From NCBI GenBank assembly GCA_036507005.1, contig DASXQT010000067.1:1-63084 (forward strand): DNA of 63,084 bases. The letters run 5' to 3'. The stretch's first letter is position 1. Every line of letters starts with the position of its first letter. A program made the position numbers and the translations under genes. Positions 52,509-62,830 of this stretch are shown piece by piece. The DNA comes from WS-2 sp036507005. Its GTDB lineage: Bacteria; Eisenbacteria; RBG-16-71-46. Below the pieces are notes generated by a model. It made no database searches. It saw only the letters and a program-made list of their open reading frames with translations, and was not told the DNA's origin.

Positions 52509-54320
52509 GTGCACCGGAGTCGGGAAACCCCCTCGAGCCTCGCTCGATCCAGGACCCGGGCCGCGTGGCCGTCGCTCGGCCCGCCGCTGGTTTTCGCTGC
52601 GACCCTGATCTCGGCGCTGGCCGCACCCGCGACGGAGGCGCGCGCGCAAGTCTACCCACGCCTCGGCCTCTACGGCGTGATCGACGGCGACGGTTACCCG
52701 TTCTGGGACGCGAACGGCGTGCTCCAGGACACGACCCTCGACGCCGTGGCCCGCTACCACGAGGTGATCCTCGACGCCAGCCCGATCACCCCCTATCGCC
52801 CCGACGTGCTCGCCGCGCTGCGCGCGCGCCACCCCGGCATCAAGCTCTACGCCTTCGTCACGGGCAATCAGATCTGGGACGCGTCCGAGCCCGATTCGTT
52901 CGTGCACTATCCGACCCGCTACAAGCGGCTGGTGCGCGACCTCGGCGGCTGGCTCTACAACACCTCGGGCGGCACCTTCACGAACGCACGCGTCAACATC
53001 GCCAAGCGCGACGAATGCGGACGGCTGTACGTGGCCGAGGCGGTCGCCGACCTGTTCCAGGACGTCATCGCGAGCGCCGGCGTCTGGGACGGGGTCTTCA
53101 TCGACATCTGCTGCAAGTCCATCCTGTGGATGGAGACGCCCACCGAGCACATCGACTACGTGCGGGCCGGCTACCCGACGCTGTCGGCATTCGACGCCGC
53201 GTGGGGCATGGCGATCGACACCCTCGGCAACCGCCTGCGGCGCATCGCGGGCCCGACGTTCGAGATGATCGGGAACTGCGCGCCGAGCCCGAACTACGCG
53301 TCGTTCAACGGCTGGATGGGGCGCGAGAACTTCCCGTTCCAGAACGGCGACTGGTACCAGAACATGTTCCGGGACGTGGGCGGCTACTTCACGGACGAAG
53401 AGCGCTACCGCACCCCGCGTAGCAACTACCTGTTCAGCGCGATGGTGGGCGTAGACCCCTACTCCAGCGCCAACACGCGCAAGGTGCGCTTCGGGCTGGG
53501 GAGCGCGGCGCTCGGGAGCGGCTATGCCGTGTTCGGGCCCTCGGACAAGTCGGCGAGGCCCTACCCCTACTGGATGTGGTGGTACGACGAGTACGCGGTC
53601 GATCTCACCACCGGGCGCTCGTCGGCCGGCCTCCAGAACGCGGGCTGGCTCGGCCAAGCGCTCGCGCCTTACACCCAGATGATCTGGATCGGCCCCGCGC
53701 CCGACGCCGTGACCAACTCGAACTTCGAGACCGACGTCACCTCGGGCTGGACCTTCGCGCACGCGGTTCCGGCCACGGTGACCCGGGATGCGAGCACGGC
53801 CGCCGTCGGATCGGCCTCGGCGCACGTGACGGTTTCGGCGCTCGGGGGCGTGTCGTGGGACGTGGCCTACCAGACCCTGAACACGATGGCGCTGACCGCA
53901 TGGCAGCCCTACTCGGCGACCTTCTGGGCCAAGGCCTCGCCGCCGCGCACGCTCACGATTGCGGCCGGGCCCAACGCGTCCGCCCGCGTCGAGATTACCG
54001 CCAGCTGGCGGCGCTACCAGGCCACGATGTTCCCGCACGCCTCGGGCACGGCGGGGCTGCAGATCTTCTTCGCCGATGCGCTCGGCGACGTCTGGCTCGA
54101 CGACGTCCACTTCCAGGCCGGCGTCACCAGTCTCTACCGCCGCGACTTCCAGAACGGCATCGTGCTCGTCAATCCCGCGGCCCAGGCGATGACGACGACC
54201 CTGGAGCGCTCGTACCGCAAGATCCTCGGCACGCGCGACCCGGCCGTGAACAACGGCTCGACCGTGACCCAGGTGACGGTGAACGCCAACGACGCGCTGT
54301 TCCTGATCCTCAGCCCGTGA
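52509..54320 (+). CDS. Exported putative glycoside hydrolase (GHL-type TIM barrel) with C-terminal carbohydrate-binding-like domain
   Basis: About 603 residues from GTG 52509; the frame is open further upstream without a better start, so this is uncertain. Signal WPSLGPPLVFAATLISALAAPATEARAQ. The barrel has the look of hypothetical glycosyl hydrolases: YPRLGLYGVIDGDGYPFWD, HEVILDASPITPYRPDVLAAL, GIKLYAFVTGNQIW, WDGVFIDICCKSILWME (Asp at strand end), and a segment near residue 300 (NPF-like QNGDWYQNMFRDVGGYF). A CBM4/9-like beta-sandwich follows (NSNFETDVTSGWTFAHAVP ... TAWQPYSATFWAKAS ... DVWLDDVHFQAG). Substrate unknown. It ends 11 bases inside argF on the other strand. Confidence 0.65.
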   Translation: MHRSRETPSSLARSRTRAAWPSLGPPLVFAATLISALAAPATEARAQVYPRLGLYGVIDGDGYPFWDANGVLQDTTLDAVARYHEVILDASPITPYRPDVLAALRARHPGIKLYAFVTGNQIWDASEPDSFVHYPTRYKRLVRDLGGWLYNTSGGTFTNARVNIAKRDECGRLYVAEAVADLFQDVIASAGVWDGVFIDICCKSILWMETPTEHIDYVRAGYPTLSAFDAAWGMAIDTLGNRLRRIAGPTFEMIGNCAPSPNYASFNGWMGRENFPFQNGDWYQNMFRDVGGYFTDEERYRTPRSNYLFSAMVGVDPYSSANTRKVRFGLGSAALGSGYAVFGPSDKSARPYPYWMWWYDEYAVDLTTGRSSAGLQNAGWLGQALAPYTQMIWIGPAPDAVTNSNFETDVTSGWTFAHAVPATVTRDASTAAVGSASAHVTVSALGGVSWDVAYQTLNTMALTAWQPYSATFWAKASPPRTLTIAAGPNASARVEITASWRRYQATMFPHASGTAGLQIFFADALGDVWLDDVHFQAGVTSLYRRDFQNGIVLVNPAAQAMTTTLERSYRKILGTRDPAVNNGSTVTQVTVNANDALFLILSP

Positions 54321-55278
54321 TCGCCGCCAGCTCCCGCGCCGGACGCCGCTCGCGGCGCGGGCGCACCAGCTCGACCATCACCGCCTTCTGCAGGTGCAGG
54401 CGGTTCTCGGCCTGATCGAGCACGATGCTGCTGGGTCCGTCGATCACCGGGTCCGAGACCTCCTCGCCGCGATGGGCGGGCAGGCAGTGCATGAACACGG
54501 CGTCGGGGCGCGCGAGGCGCAGCAGGCGCTCGTCCACCTGGTAGCCCGCGAACGCCACGCGCCTCCACGCGGCCTGCGACTCCTGGCCCATGCTGGTCCA
54601 GGTGTCGGTGTAGACCACGTCGGCCCCGCGCACGGCATCGCCGGGATCGCGGAAGCGCTGCACGCCGCCGCGCGCACGGGCCTCGGCCTCGAGGTAGAGC
54701 CCGGCGTCGGGCTCGAAGCCGTCGGGCACGGCGATCCGCAGCGTGAAGCCGAACAGGGTCGAGGCCTCGAGCCAGGAGTGGAGCACGTTGTTGCCGTCGC
54801 CCACCCACGCGACCTGCAGCGTGTCGAGGTCGCGTCCGGCGCGCTGGAGCGTGTAGAGGTCGGAGAGGATCTGGCAGGGGTGCGAGAAGTCGGTGAGCGC
54901 GTTGATCACCGGCACCGCGGCGTGGGCCGCGAGCTCGCGCACGGTCGAGTGCGCGAAGGTGCGGATCACGATCAGGTCGCACATCCCGGAGAGCACGCCC
55001 GCGACGTCCTTCAGGGCCTCGCGCCCCTCGGCGGACACCTCGGTGTGCCCGAGGTCCACGGCGTCGCCGCCCAGCTCGTGCATGCCCACCGAGAACGAGA
55101 CCCGGGTGCGCAGCGACGGCTTGTGGAAGACCAGCGCGGCGGTCCGGCCGGCGAGCGGGCGCGGCGCCTTGGGATTGCCGCGCAGCGCGCGCAGGCGCTC
55201 GGCCTCCTCGAACAGGTGGAGGACCCACTCCCTCGGGAGCCCGAGCAGATCCACGAGATGGGACGGGGCCAGGTTCAT
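54310..55278 (-). CDS. argF: Ornithine carbamoyltransferase
   Basis: Makes citrulline from ornithine and carbamoyl phosphate. A 322-residue protein with GGAGG about ten bases before ATG 55278. The carbamoyl-phosphate site reads KPSLRTRVSF (S55-R59), a normal variant of STRTR. HPCQILSDLYTLQ, TDTWTSMGQE and HCLPAHRGEEV (about 260) confirm the ornithine rather than aspartate enzyme. Last gene of the arginine operon, 17 bases after argH(A). Its end overlaps the convergent hydrolase gene by 11 bases. Confidence 0.95.
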   Translation of the reverse strand: MNLAPSHLVDLLGLPREWVLHLFEEAERLRALRGNPKAPRPLAGRTAALVFHKPSLRTRVSFSVGMHELGGDAVDLGHTEVSAEGREALKDVAGVLSGMCDLIVIRTFAHSTVRELAAHAAVPVINALTDFSHPCQILSDLYTLQRAGRDLDTLQVAWVGDGNNVLHSWLEASTLFGFTLRIAVPDGFEPDAGLYLEAEARARGGVQRFRDPGDAVRGADVVYTDTWTSMGQESQAAWRRVAFAGYQVDERLLRLARPDAVFMHCLPAHRGEEVSDPVIDGPSSIVLDQAENRLHLQKAVMVELVRPRRERRPARELAAITG

Positions 55279-55295
55279 TTCGATCGTTCCCTCCT

Positions 55296-57546
55296 TCACG
55301 ACACGATGGGCAGCAGCGGCTCGACGCGGGCGCGCTGCGGGATGGGCAGGCTGAACGAGCGGCCGGCGCGCGAGGCGGCCTCGGAGGCGCCGGGCACGAG
55401 GTCGAGCACGACCGCGACCTCGTCGCAGGCGTGGCGGCGGGGGCAGCGCACGCAGTCGGTCCACACCTTGCGCGGCAGGGACTCGCGCGAGTGCACGGCG
55501 AACCCGCAGCGCTCGAAGAACGGCACGTCGCGGGTGAGCGCGATCACGCGCGGCAGCGCGAGCGCGCGGGCGTCGTCGAGCACGCGCGTGACGAGCGCGC
55601 GGCCGAGGCCGCGGCCGTGCATGTCCTCGCGCACGGCGAGCGAGCGCACCTCGCCGAGGTCGCTCCACAGCACCCGGAGCGCGGCGCAGGCGACGATCTC
55701 GGGCGGCGTGCTCCCGGTGGCGGGGCGCTCGGCGACGTGGAACTCGCGCACGCACTGGAACAGCTCGCTCACCGGGCGCGGCAGCAGCAGGCCCTGGGCG
55801 ACGTAGCCGGCCATGATGCCGGCGATGCCGGACACGTCTGCGAGCGTGGCGCGGCGCAGCGTGATGCCGTCGGGGCGGATTTCGGGTGCCTGGTCTAGCG
55901 CGGCTGCAGGTGGAGCCTGGTCGGGCGGCGCGGCGGGCGGCCCGGGCGCGCTCCGCGCCGCCCGCTCGGCTCCGCCATCCATGGCTCCGCCTCGCTCCTC
56001 GGGTCGCGCTACGGCATCCTGCCTCCCGCGCGCCCCGAGAGCGTCGCTGCGCGCGCCCGGGTCGCCCGCCCCGCCCGCCGCGCTTGCCTGGACCGCATGG
56101 CCACTCTTTCTATCAGTGCCTTCCGACGCTCGCGCGTCGCGCCCCTCGCCCGCCTCCTCCTCGTCGCCGACGCCGAGGCCGAGGCGCGCTTCCACGCGGC
56201 GGAGCTGCTGCGCGACCGACTCGGGGCCGGCGCCGGGGGCGTGCGAGCGGCGCGCGAGCGCGGCCTCGACGCTCAGGGCGGCGAGCCGCTCGTCTCCGAA
56301 CTGCGGCAGGATCGCGAGCCGGTCGGCGAGCGGGAGCGCCGCGGGCGTCACGCCGCGCCGCTCGGCCTCGGCCCACAGCCTGCCGACCGCGGCGTGCGCG
56401 TCGCGGAACGGCATGCCCTCAGCCACCAGCGCATCGGCCAGCTCGACCGCGAGCAGGTCGGGCGTGAGGCTCGCGGTCATGCGCTCGGGGCGCGGAGCGA
56501 GCGCGGCGATCGCGAGCGGCAGCGCGGCGAGCACGGTCTCGAGCGTGTCGGCGGTATCGAACACCGCCTCCTTGTCCTCCTGAAGATCTTTCTGGTACGC
56601 GGAGGGCAGGCCCTTGAGCACTACGGCGAGCCGCTGGGCGTTGGCGAGCAGCCGGCCGCACTTGCCGCGCGTCAGCTCGAACAGGTCGGGGTTGCGCTTC
56701 TGCGGCAGCAGGCTCGACCCGGTCGCGAACCCGTCGGGGGGCGTGAACCACCCGAAGCCGGGCGAGCACCACAGCACCAGGTCCTCGGCGAGCCGCGAGA
56801 GATGGACCCCGAGCAGGGCGGCGGCGTTCAGGTACTCGACGGCGAAGTCGCGGTCGCCGACGGCGTCCAGGCTGTTGGCGGCGAGCCGGCTGAACCCGAG
56901 GCGCGCGGCGAGCGCCACGCGGTCGTAACGCAGCGGCGTTCCCGCCACGGCGCCCGAGCCGAGCGGCATGCGGTCGGCGGCCTCGCGCGCGGCGAGGAAG
57001 CGCTCCTCGTCGCGCTCGATCGCTTCGACGTGCGCGAGCCAGACGTGGGCGAGCAGCACGGGCTGGGCGGGCTGGAGGTGGGTGTAGGCCGCGACCGCGC
57101 GATCGCCCGCGGCGCGCGCCTGCCCCACCAGCGCGCGCTCGAGGGCGCGCAGGTCCTCGACCGCCTCGTCGCACAACCCCATCACCCGCATGCGCAGCAG
57201 GGTCGCGACCTGGTCGTTGCGGCTGCGCCCGGTGTGGAGCCGGCGCGCGGGCTCGCCGCAGCGCCGCGCCAGATCGGCCTCGACCGCGGAGTGCACGTCC
57301 TCGCCCGCGAGCTTCAGAACGCCGGACTCGAGGTCCGAGGCGAGCGCGTCGCACGCCTCGTCGAGCGCCTTCGCTTCCGCGGCGCTCATCACGCCGCACT
57401 CGACCAGCGCGGTGGCGTAGGCGCGCGAGAGCACCAGCTCCTCGGGCCACAGCCGCGCGTCGAACGGCAGCGAGTCGTTGAGCTTCTGCGCGGTCGGATG
57501 CAGCTCGCCCGCGATGCGGGCGCGCCAGACCTCGGGCTGATGCGGG

Positions 57547-57557
<11 letters not shown>
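55296..57557 (-). CDS. argH: Argininosuccinate lyase fused to a GNAT acetyltransferase (N-acetylglutamate synthase-type), ArgH(A)
   Basis: A 753-residue fusion. Residues 1-455 are argininosuccinate lyase, which releases arginine and fumarate: HTGRSRNDQV, THLQPAQPVL, and the signature GSSLLPQKRNPD. A 100-residue low-complexity linker (about 460-560) contains the in-frame repeat at 55950-56051. Residues about 562-735 form a GNAT domain (ITLRRATLADVSGIAGIM, LAVREDMHGRGLGRALV as acetyl-CoA loop, FFERCGFAVHSRESLPRKVW) with a CVRCPRRHACDE cysteine motif seen in short N-acetylglutamate synthases. ArgH(A) fusions are known in marine Gammaproteobacteria. GTG start, overlapping argG by 11 bases. Lyase part certain, acetyltransferase substrate inferred. 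Confidence 0.88.
55950..56051 (-). repeat. In-frame interspersed repeat, copy A (argH linker)
   Basis: About 102 bases, clearly homologous to 57625-57723. On the plus strand both start GCTCCGCGCCGCCCGCTCGG and end GAGAGCGTCGCTsCG, with a few substitutions and small indels between. In copy A the inserted peptide (about residues 502-536) includes RSDALGARG and DGGAERAARS. Confidence 0.8.
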
Positions 57558-58976
<1,419 letters not shown>

Positions 58977-58980
<4 letters not shown>

Positions 58981-60233
58981 CGCGTTCCCCCGCTCGCGGC
59001 TTCCAGCCCGGTCACCGCCTGCTCCAGCTTCTCCGCGCCCTCGGCGATCTCGGATTCACTCACGGTCAGCGGCGGCAGCACCCGCACCGCGCGCTCACCG
59101 CCGCGCAGCACGAGCAGGCCCTGGCGCCGGGCGGCCGCGACCAGCGCGGGCGGATCGTAGGGCGCGTCGGGCGCGATCTCGACCGCGCGCAGGAGTCCCA
59201 GGCCGCGTGATTCGGCGAGCGACGAGTGGCGCTGCACCAGCGCCTCCAGCGCCTGCTCCAGCTCGCGGCCGCGGCGCCGCACGCGCGCGAGGAAGCCCGG
59301 CCGGTTCACCTGCGCGAGCATCCAGGCGCCTGCGGTCGCGGCCACCGGGCCGCCGCCGAAGGTGCAGCCGTGGTGGCCGGGCTTCAGGTGCCGGGCGAAG
59401 TCCTGCGTCATGAGCACGGCGGCGAGCGGCAGCCCGCCGCCCAGCGCCTTGCTCAGCACGGTGGCGTCGGCGCGCACGCCGTAGTGCTCGGCGGCCAGCA
59501 GCCGGCCGCAGCGCCCCATGCCGCACTGGATCTCGTCGAAGATCAGCGCCGCGCCGAGCGCCGTGCAGCGGGCGCGCAGCGCCTCGAGGAACTCGCGGCG
59601 CGCGGGGATCGCCCCGCCCTCGCCCTGGACCGGCTCCACCAACACCGCGGCCACGCCGGAGTCGAGAACGGTGTCGAGCCCGGCCACGTCGTTGTAGTCC
59701 GCGAAGCGCACGCCCGGCACCAGCGGCTCGAACGGCTCGCGGTAGGACGGCGTCCAGGTCGCGGCGAGCGCGAACGCCGTGCGCCCGTGGAACCCGCCGC
59801 GGAACGCGACCAGATCACGGCCCGGAAGTCCCAGGCCGCCCGCCCGCGCGCGCGCGAACTTGAGCGCGGCCTCGATGCCCTCGGTGCCGCTGTTGCAGAA
59901 GAAGGCGCGCTCGTAGCCCGTGGCCTCGAGCAGCGCGGCCGCGAGGTCGATCGCGGGGCGGTTGGCGAACAGGTTGGAGCAGTGCACGAGCTGCCGCATC
60001 TGCTTGGCCACCGCGCGCGCGAGCCCGGGCACCGCGTGCCCCAGCGCGTTGACCGCGATCCCGCTCACGAAGTCGAGGTACTCGCGGCCCGCGGCGTCCC
60101 GGACCCGCGCGCCGCGCCCCGCGGTCAGCTCGAGCCGCGGCAGCGGATAGACCGGCGCAAGCGACTCCACTTCCTCGAGCGCGAGCGGCTCGAGGGCGGC
60201 GGGCTCTGCGGGTACGGTCGCGATCTCAGCCAC
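58977..60233 (-). CDS. argD: Acetylornithine aminotransferase
   Basis: PLP-dependent enzyme turning N-acetylglutamate semialdehyde into N-acetylornithine. A 418-residue class-III aminotransferase: FCNSGTEGIEAALKFAR, RGGFHGRTAFALA, VLVEPVQGEGG, IFDEIQCGMGRCG with PLP-ring D233, and Schiff-base K262 in VLSKALGGGLPLA. GTG start at 60233 with GGAGG seven bases upstream; overlaps argB by eight bases and argG by four. The N-terminal 25 residues are an Ala/Pro/Glu extension. Confidence 0.95.
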
Positions 60234-61047
60234 GGCTTACCTCCGCGATGGATGGGGTGGGGGCGCCCCGGGTGATCGTGGTGCCGGTGCCCTCGCCGCC
60301 GAGCAGGGCGTCGAGCGTGCCGGACCCCGACCACGCGGCGATGTGGACGCGCTCGACTCCGGCCGCGAGCGCCGCGCGCGCGGCGATCAGCTTGGGCCTC
60401 ATCCCGCCCTGCACGTCGGGCCGGCCGAGCGCGGCGGCGAGCGAGCGGGCGTCGAGGCGCGGCACCACCTCGCCGTCGAGCACCAGGCCGGGGGCGTCGG
60501 AGAGCAGCACGAGCGCATGGGTGTCGAGGGCGCCCGCGAGCGCGGCGGCGAGGTCGTCGGCGTTCAAGTTGAGCAGCGCGCCCTCGTGCTCGCCGATGCT
60601 CGCGATCACCGGGGTGCGGCCCTGGCCGAGCAGGGTCTTGAGCAGCGCGGGGTAGACCGCGCGCACCGCGCCCACCGCGCCCAGGTCGGCGGCGCGCGGG
60701 TGGGGCTCGGCCTCGACCGTTCCTCCGTCGAGGGCCGAGAGCCCCACCGCGTCGAGGCCCGCGCTCCGGAGCCGCGCAGTCAGGCGCTTGTTGGCGAGCC
60801 CGGCGAGGACCGCGACCACGACCTGAAGCGTCTCGGGATCGGTCACCCGGAGCCCGTCGAGGAAGCGCGGCGCGATCGAGAGCCGGTCGCACCAGGCGCT
60901 CACCTCGGCGCCGCCGCCGTGCACCACCACCACCGGCGCGAGGGCTGCGATCTCGGCCGCGAGCGCCGCCTCCAGCCCGGCGCCGCCGCCCGCTTCGAGC
61001 GCGCGGCCTCCGATCTTGAGCACCAGGGTCCGCCTGTCGTTCGTCAC
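60226..61047 (-). CDS. argB: Acetylglutamate kinase
   Basis: Phosphorylates N-acetylglutamate. About 273 residues with LVLKIGGRALE, VVVVHGGGAEVS, LRVTDPETLQVVVAVLAGLANKRL, LNLNADDLAAALAGAL, LLSDAPGLVLDGEVV, and GGMRPKLIAARAAL. It lacks the N-terminal helix typical of the arginine-sensitive hexameric form, so feedback inhibition is uncertain. GTG 61047 overlaps the argC stop as GTGA; GTG 61050 is an equal alternative. Confidence 0.93.
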   Translation of the reverse strand: MTNDRRTLVLKIGGRALEAGGGAGLEAALAAEIAALAPVVVVHGGGAEVSAWCDRLSIAPRFLDGLRVTDPETLQVVVAVLAGLANKRLTARLRSAGLDAVGLSALDGGTVEAEPHPRAADLGAVGAVRAVYPALLKTLLGQGRTPVIASIGEHEGALLNLNADDLAAALAGALDTHALVLLSDAPGLVLDGEVVPRLDARSLAAALGRPDVQGGMRPKLIAARAALAAGVERVHIAAWSGSGTLDALLGGEGTGTTITRGAPTPSIAEVSRG

Positions 61048-62195
61048 CACGGGCTCCCGTGCACGCCGAGTCCCAGGGTCTCGGGCGCCCCCAGCATGAG
61101 GTTGAGGTTCTGGATCGCCTGCCCCGAAGCGCCCTTGACGAGGTTGTCGAGCGCCGCGGTGGCGAGCAGCGTGCGGCCGCCGTGGAGCGTGGTGACCGCG
61201 ACGTCGCAGCGGTTGGACGCGCGCACGGCGCGGGTCTCGGGCCATTCGCCCTCCCCGAGCACGCGCACGAACGGCTCGCCCGCGAAGCGCCGGAGGTAGA
61301 CGCCCCGCGCCTCCTCGGGCGCGACCGGGCGCGCCAGCGGGGCGCTGGCGGTGAGCAGGATGCCGCGCGCCATGGGCACGAGCTGCGGCGCGAACCCCAC
61401 GGGCACGGCGCCCCCGGCGAGCCGCGCCAGGTTGCGCTCCATCTCGGCCACGTGCGGGTGCACGTCGCCCGCGCGGTAGATCGAGGCCCCGCCCTCGAGC
61501 TCGACGAACGAGGTGCGGAGCGCGGGTGCGCGGCCCGCGCCCGAGACCCCGGAGAGCGCGCTCACCATCACCGGCCCCGCGAGCCAGCCGGCCTCGGCGG
61601 CCGGGAGCAGCGCGAGCGTGGCGGCGGTCGGGTAGCAGCCGGGGTTGGCGATGCGCGTCGCCCCCGCGAGCCCGGCGCGGAAGGCTTCGGGCAGGCCGTA
61701 GGCGTAGCCGGCCTCAGCGGCCGCCGCGCCGGTCGCGATCGGGCCTCCGGCGCGGAAGTCGGAGGAGAGATCGACCACGCGGGCGGGCCCCTCGGCGAGC
61801 GCGGGGCGGGCCTCGGCGAGGCCGCGCCAGGCTCCGTGCGGGAGGCACGCGACCAGCGTGTCGAACGCGCCGGCCTCGAGCAGCGCCTCGAGCGCATCGG
61901 GCGAGACCACGCCGGGCCACGAGAGCACGCGCGGGTCGAGTCCCGGGAACATCTCGGCCGCGGGCCGGCCGGCCTGCTCGCGCGAGGCGAGCACCGCGAT
62001 CTCGAGCCCCGGGTGGCCGAGCGAAAGGCGCACGAACTCCTGCCCGCTGTAGCCCGAAGCGCCGAGCACCGCGACCCGCGCCTTCGCCGATCCGGAAGCG
62101 CGCGCCGGGGAGTGCGCAGGATGCGTCGCGGGCGCGGCGGGCGCGGCGCCCGCGGGCGCCCCCGTGGCCACGCCGCTCGCGCGGTTGGGGGTCAC
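61044..62195 (-). CDS. argC: N-acetyl-gamma-glutamyl-phosphate reductase
   Basis: NADPH-dependent reduction of N-acetylglutamyl phosphate. A 383-residue protein: after a 38-residue Ala/Pro/Thr-rich extension comes the dinucleotide loop VAVLGASGYSGQEFVRL, LPHGA, VVDLSSDFR, and the catalytic C187 in ANPGCYPTAA, then SGVSGAGR and HPHVAEMERNL. GTG start overlaps the argR stop as GTGA (62195-62192). The extension is not part of the known fold. Confidence 0.95.
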   Translation of the reverse strand: MTPNRASGVATGAPAGAAPAAPATHPAHSPARASGSAKARVAVLGASGYSGQEFVRLSLGHPGLEIAVLASREQAGRPAAEMFPGLDPRVLSWPGVVSPDALEALLEAGAFDTLVACLPHGAWRGLAEARPALAEGPARVVDLSSDFRAGGPIATGAAAAEAGYAYGLPEAFRAGLAGATRIANPGCYPTAATLALLPAAEAGWLAGPVMVSALSGVSGAGRAPALRTSFVELEGGASIYRAGDVHPHVAEMERNLARLAGGAVPVGFAPQLVPMARGILLTASAPLARPVAPEEARGVYLRRFAGEPFVRVLGEGEWPETRAVRASNRCDVAVTTLHGGRTLLATAALDNLVKGASGQAIQNLNLMLGAPETLGLGVHGSPW

Positions 62196-62668
62196 TTGCC
62201 CGTCCCCGGCTCGCGCTCGGCCACGCCGTCGAGATGGCGCTTCACGCGGCGCGCGGCCGCGGCGCCGGCGGTGATGATCAGCACGGTGTCGTCGCCCGCC
62301 ACGCAGCCCATGACGTCGTCGAGCCCGGCGAGGTCGATCGCGCGGCCCACGCCGTTCGCGTGCCCGGGCGGGGTCTTCACCACGATCAGGTTCTGCGCCA
62401 CGCTCACCTCGTTCACGAATGCCCGGAGGTCGAGCAGGCGGCGCTCGCGGTCGAGGGTCTCGGTCGGGGGCGCGGGCAGCGCGTAGACCCCCTTGCCGTT
62501 CCCGTCCGGGAGCTTGCCCACGCCCAGGCTGCGCAGGTCGCGCGAGAGCGTGGCCTGGGTGACGGTGGCGCCGGCGTGGGAGAGCGCGCGGGCCAGATCC
62601 TCCTGGCTCGAGAAAGGCCGGCTGGAGAGCAGCCGGGCGAGCACGGCGAGGCGGCGCGAGCGCGACAT
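62192..62668 (-). CDS. argR: Arginine repressor
   Basis: A 158-residue regulator starting at ATG 62668 with GGGAGGAA upstream; an ATG at 62692 is also in frame but lies in the operator. The N-terminal winged helix has FSSQEDLARALSHAG and VTQATLSRDLRSLGVGK (recognition helix); the C-terminal arginine-binding and oligomerisation domain has NLIVVKTPPGHANGVGRAID and VMGCVAGDDTVLIIT, where the Asp pair binds arginine. Being first in the operon, it should repress itself and the arg genes when arginine is plentiful. Confidence 0.95.
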   Translation of the reverse strand: MSRSRRLAVLARLLSSRPFSSQEDLARALSHAGATVTQATLSRDLRSLGVGKLPDGNGKGVYALPAPPTETLDRERRLLDLRAFVNEVSVAQNLIVVKTPPGHANGVGRAIDLAGLDDVMGCVAGDDTVLIITAGAAAARRVKRHLDGVAEREPGTGK

Positions 62669-62683
62669 CGAGGTTCCTCCCAC

Positions 62684-62720
62684 GGTCTGCATAATTATCG
62701 ACAGGCATGCATAAAACTAC
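62684..62720 (-). promoter_or_regulatory. Two ARG-box-like operator sites
   Basis: The seven-base core TGCATAA occurs at 62688-62694 and 62708-62714, exactly 20 bases apart (two helical turns), each followed by an AT-rich run (TGCATAATTAT and TGCATAAAACT). Spacing and composition fit tandem ARG boxes bound by ArgR hexamers. They overlap the -10 of the operon promoter and the transcription start region. Confidence 0.65.
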
Positions 62721-62739
62721 AGTCGGAAGTGGGAGTCAA
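62711..62739 (-). promoter_or_regulatory. Sigma-70-type promoter of the arginine operon
   Basis: On the minus strand TTGACT (62739-62734) and TTTTAT (62716-62711) are separated by 17 bases, the ideal spacing, with four of six -10 matches. It lies about 43 bases upstream of the argR start, and one ARG-box core overlaps the -10. Confidence 0.6.
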
Positions 62740-62763
62740 GGGGTGTTTCCGGGTGGCTGGGGC

Positions 62764-62781
62764 GGTGGCCGGAGGCGGCCA
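62764..62781 (-). terminator. Small hairpin downstream of the sorting-domain gene
   Basis: A 6-bp stem (GTGGCC / GGCCAC) with a 6-base loop lies between the end of the gene at 62831 and the arg promoter. Weak, no T-run. Confidence 0.3.
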
Positions 62782-62830
62782 CGGCGGGCTGGGCGGGGAG
62801 GCCGCGAGGGCCGCGGGCTCGTCCCCGCGC

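Noticed and set aside
55100..55120. SLRTR in place of STRTR in ornithine carbamoyltransferase as a sign of altered substrate
   Set aside because: SLRTR is a common variant in true ornithine carbamoyltransferases, and the HCLPAHRG motif is normal.
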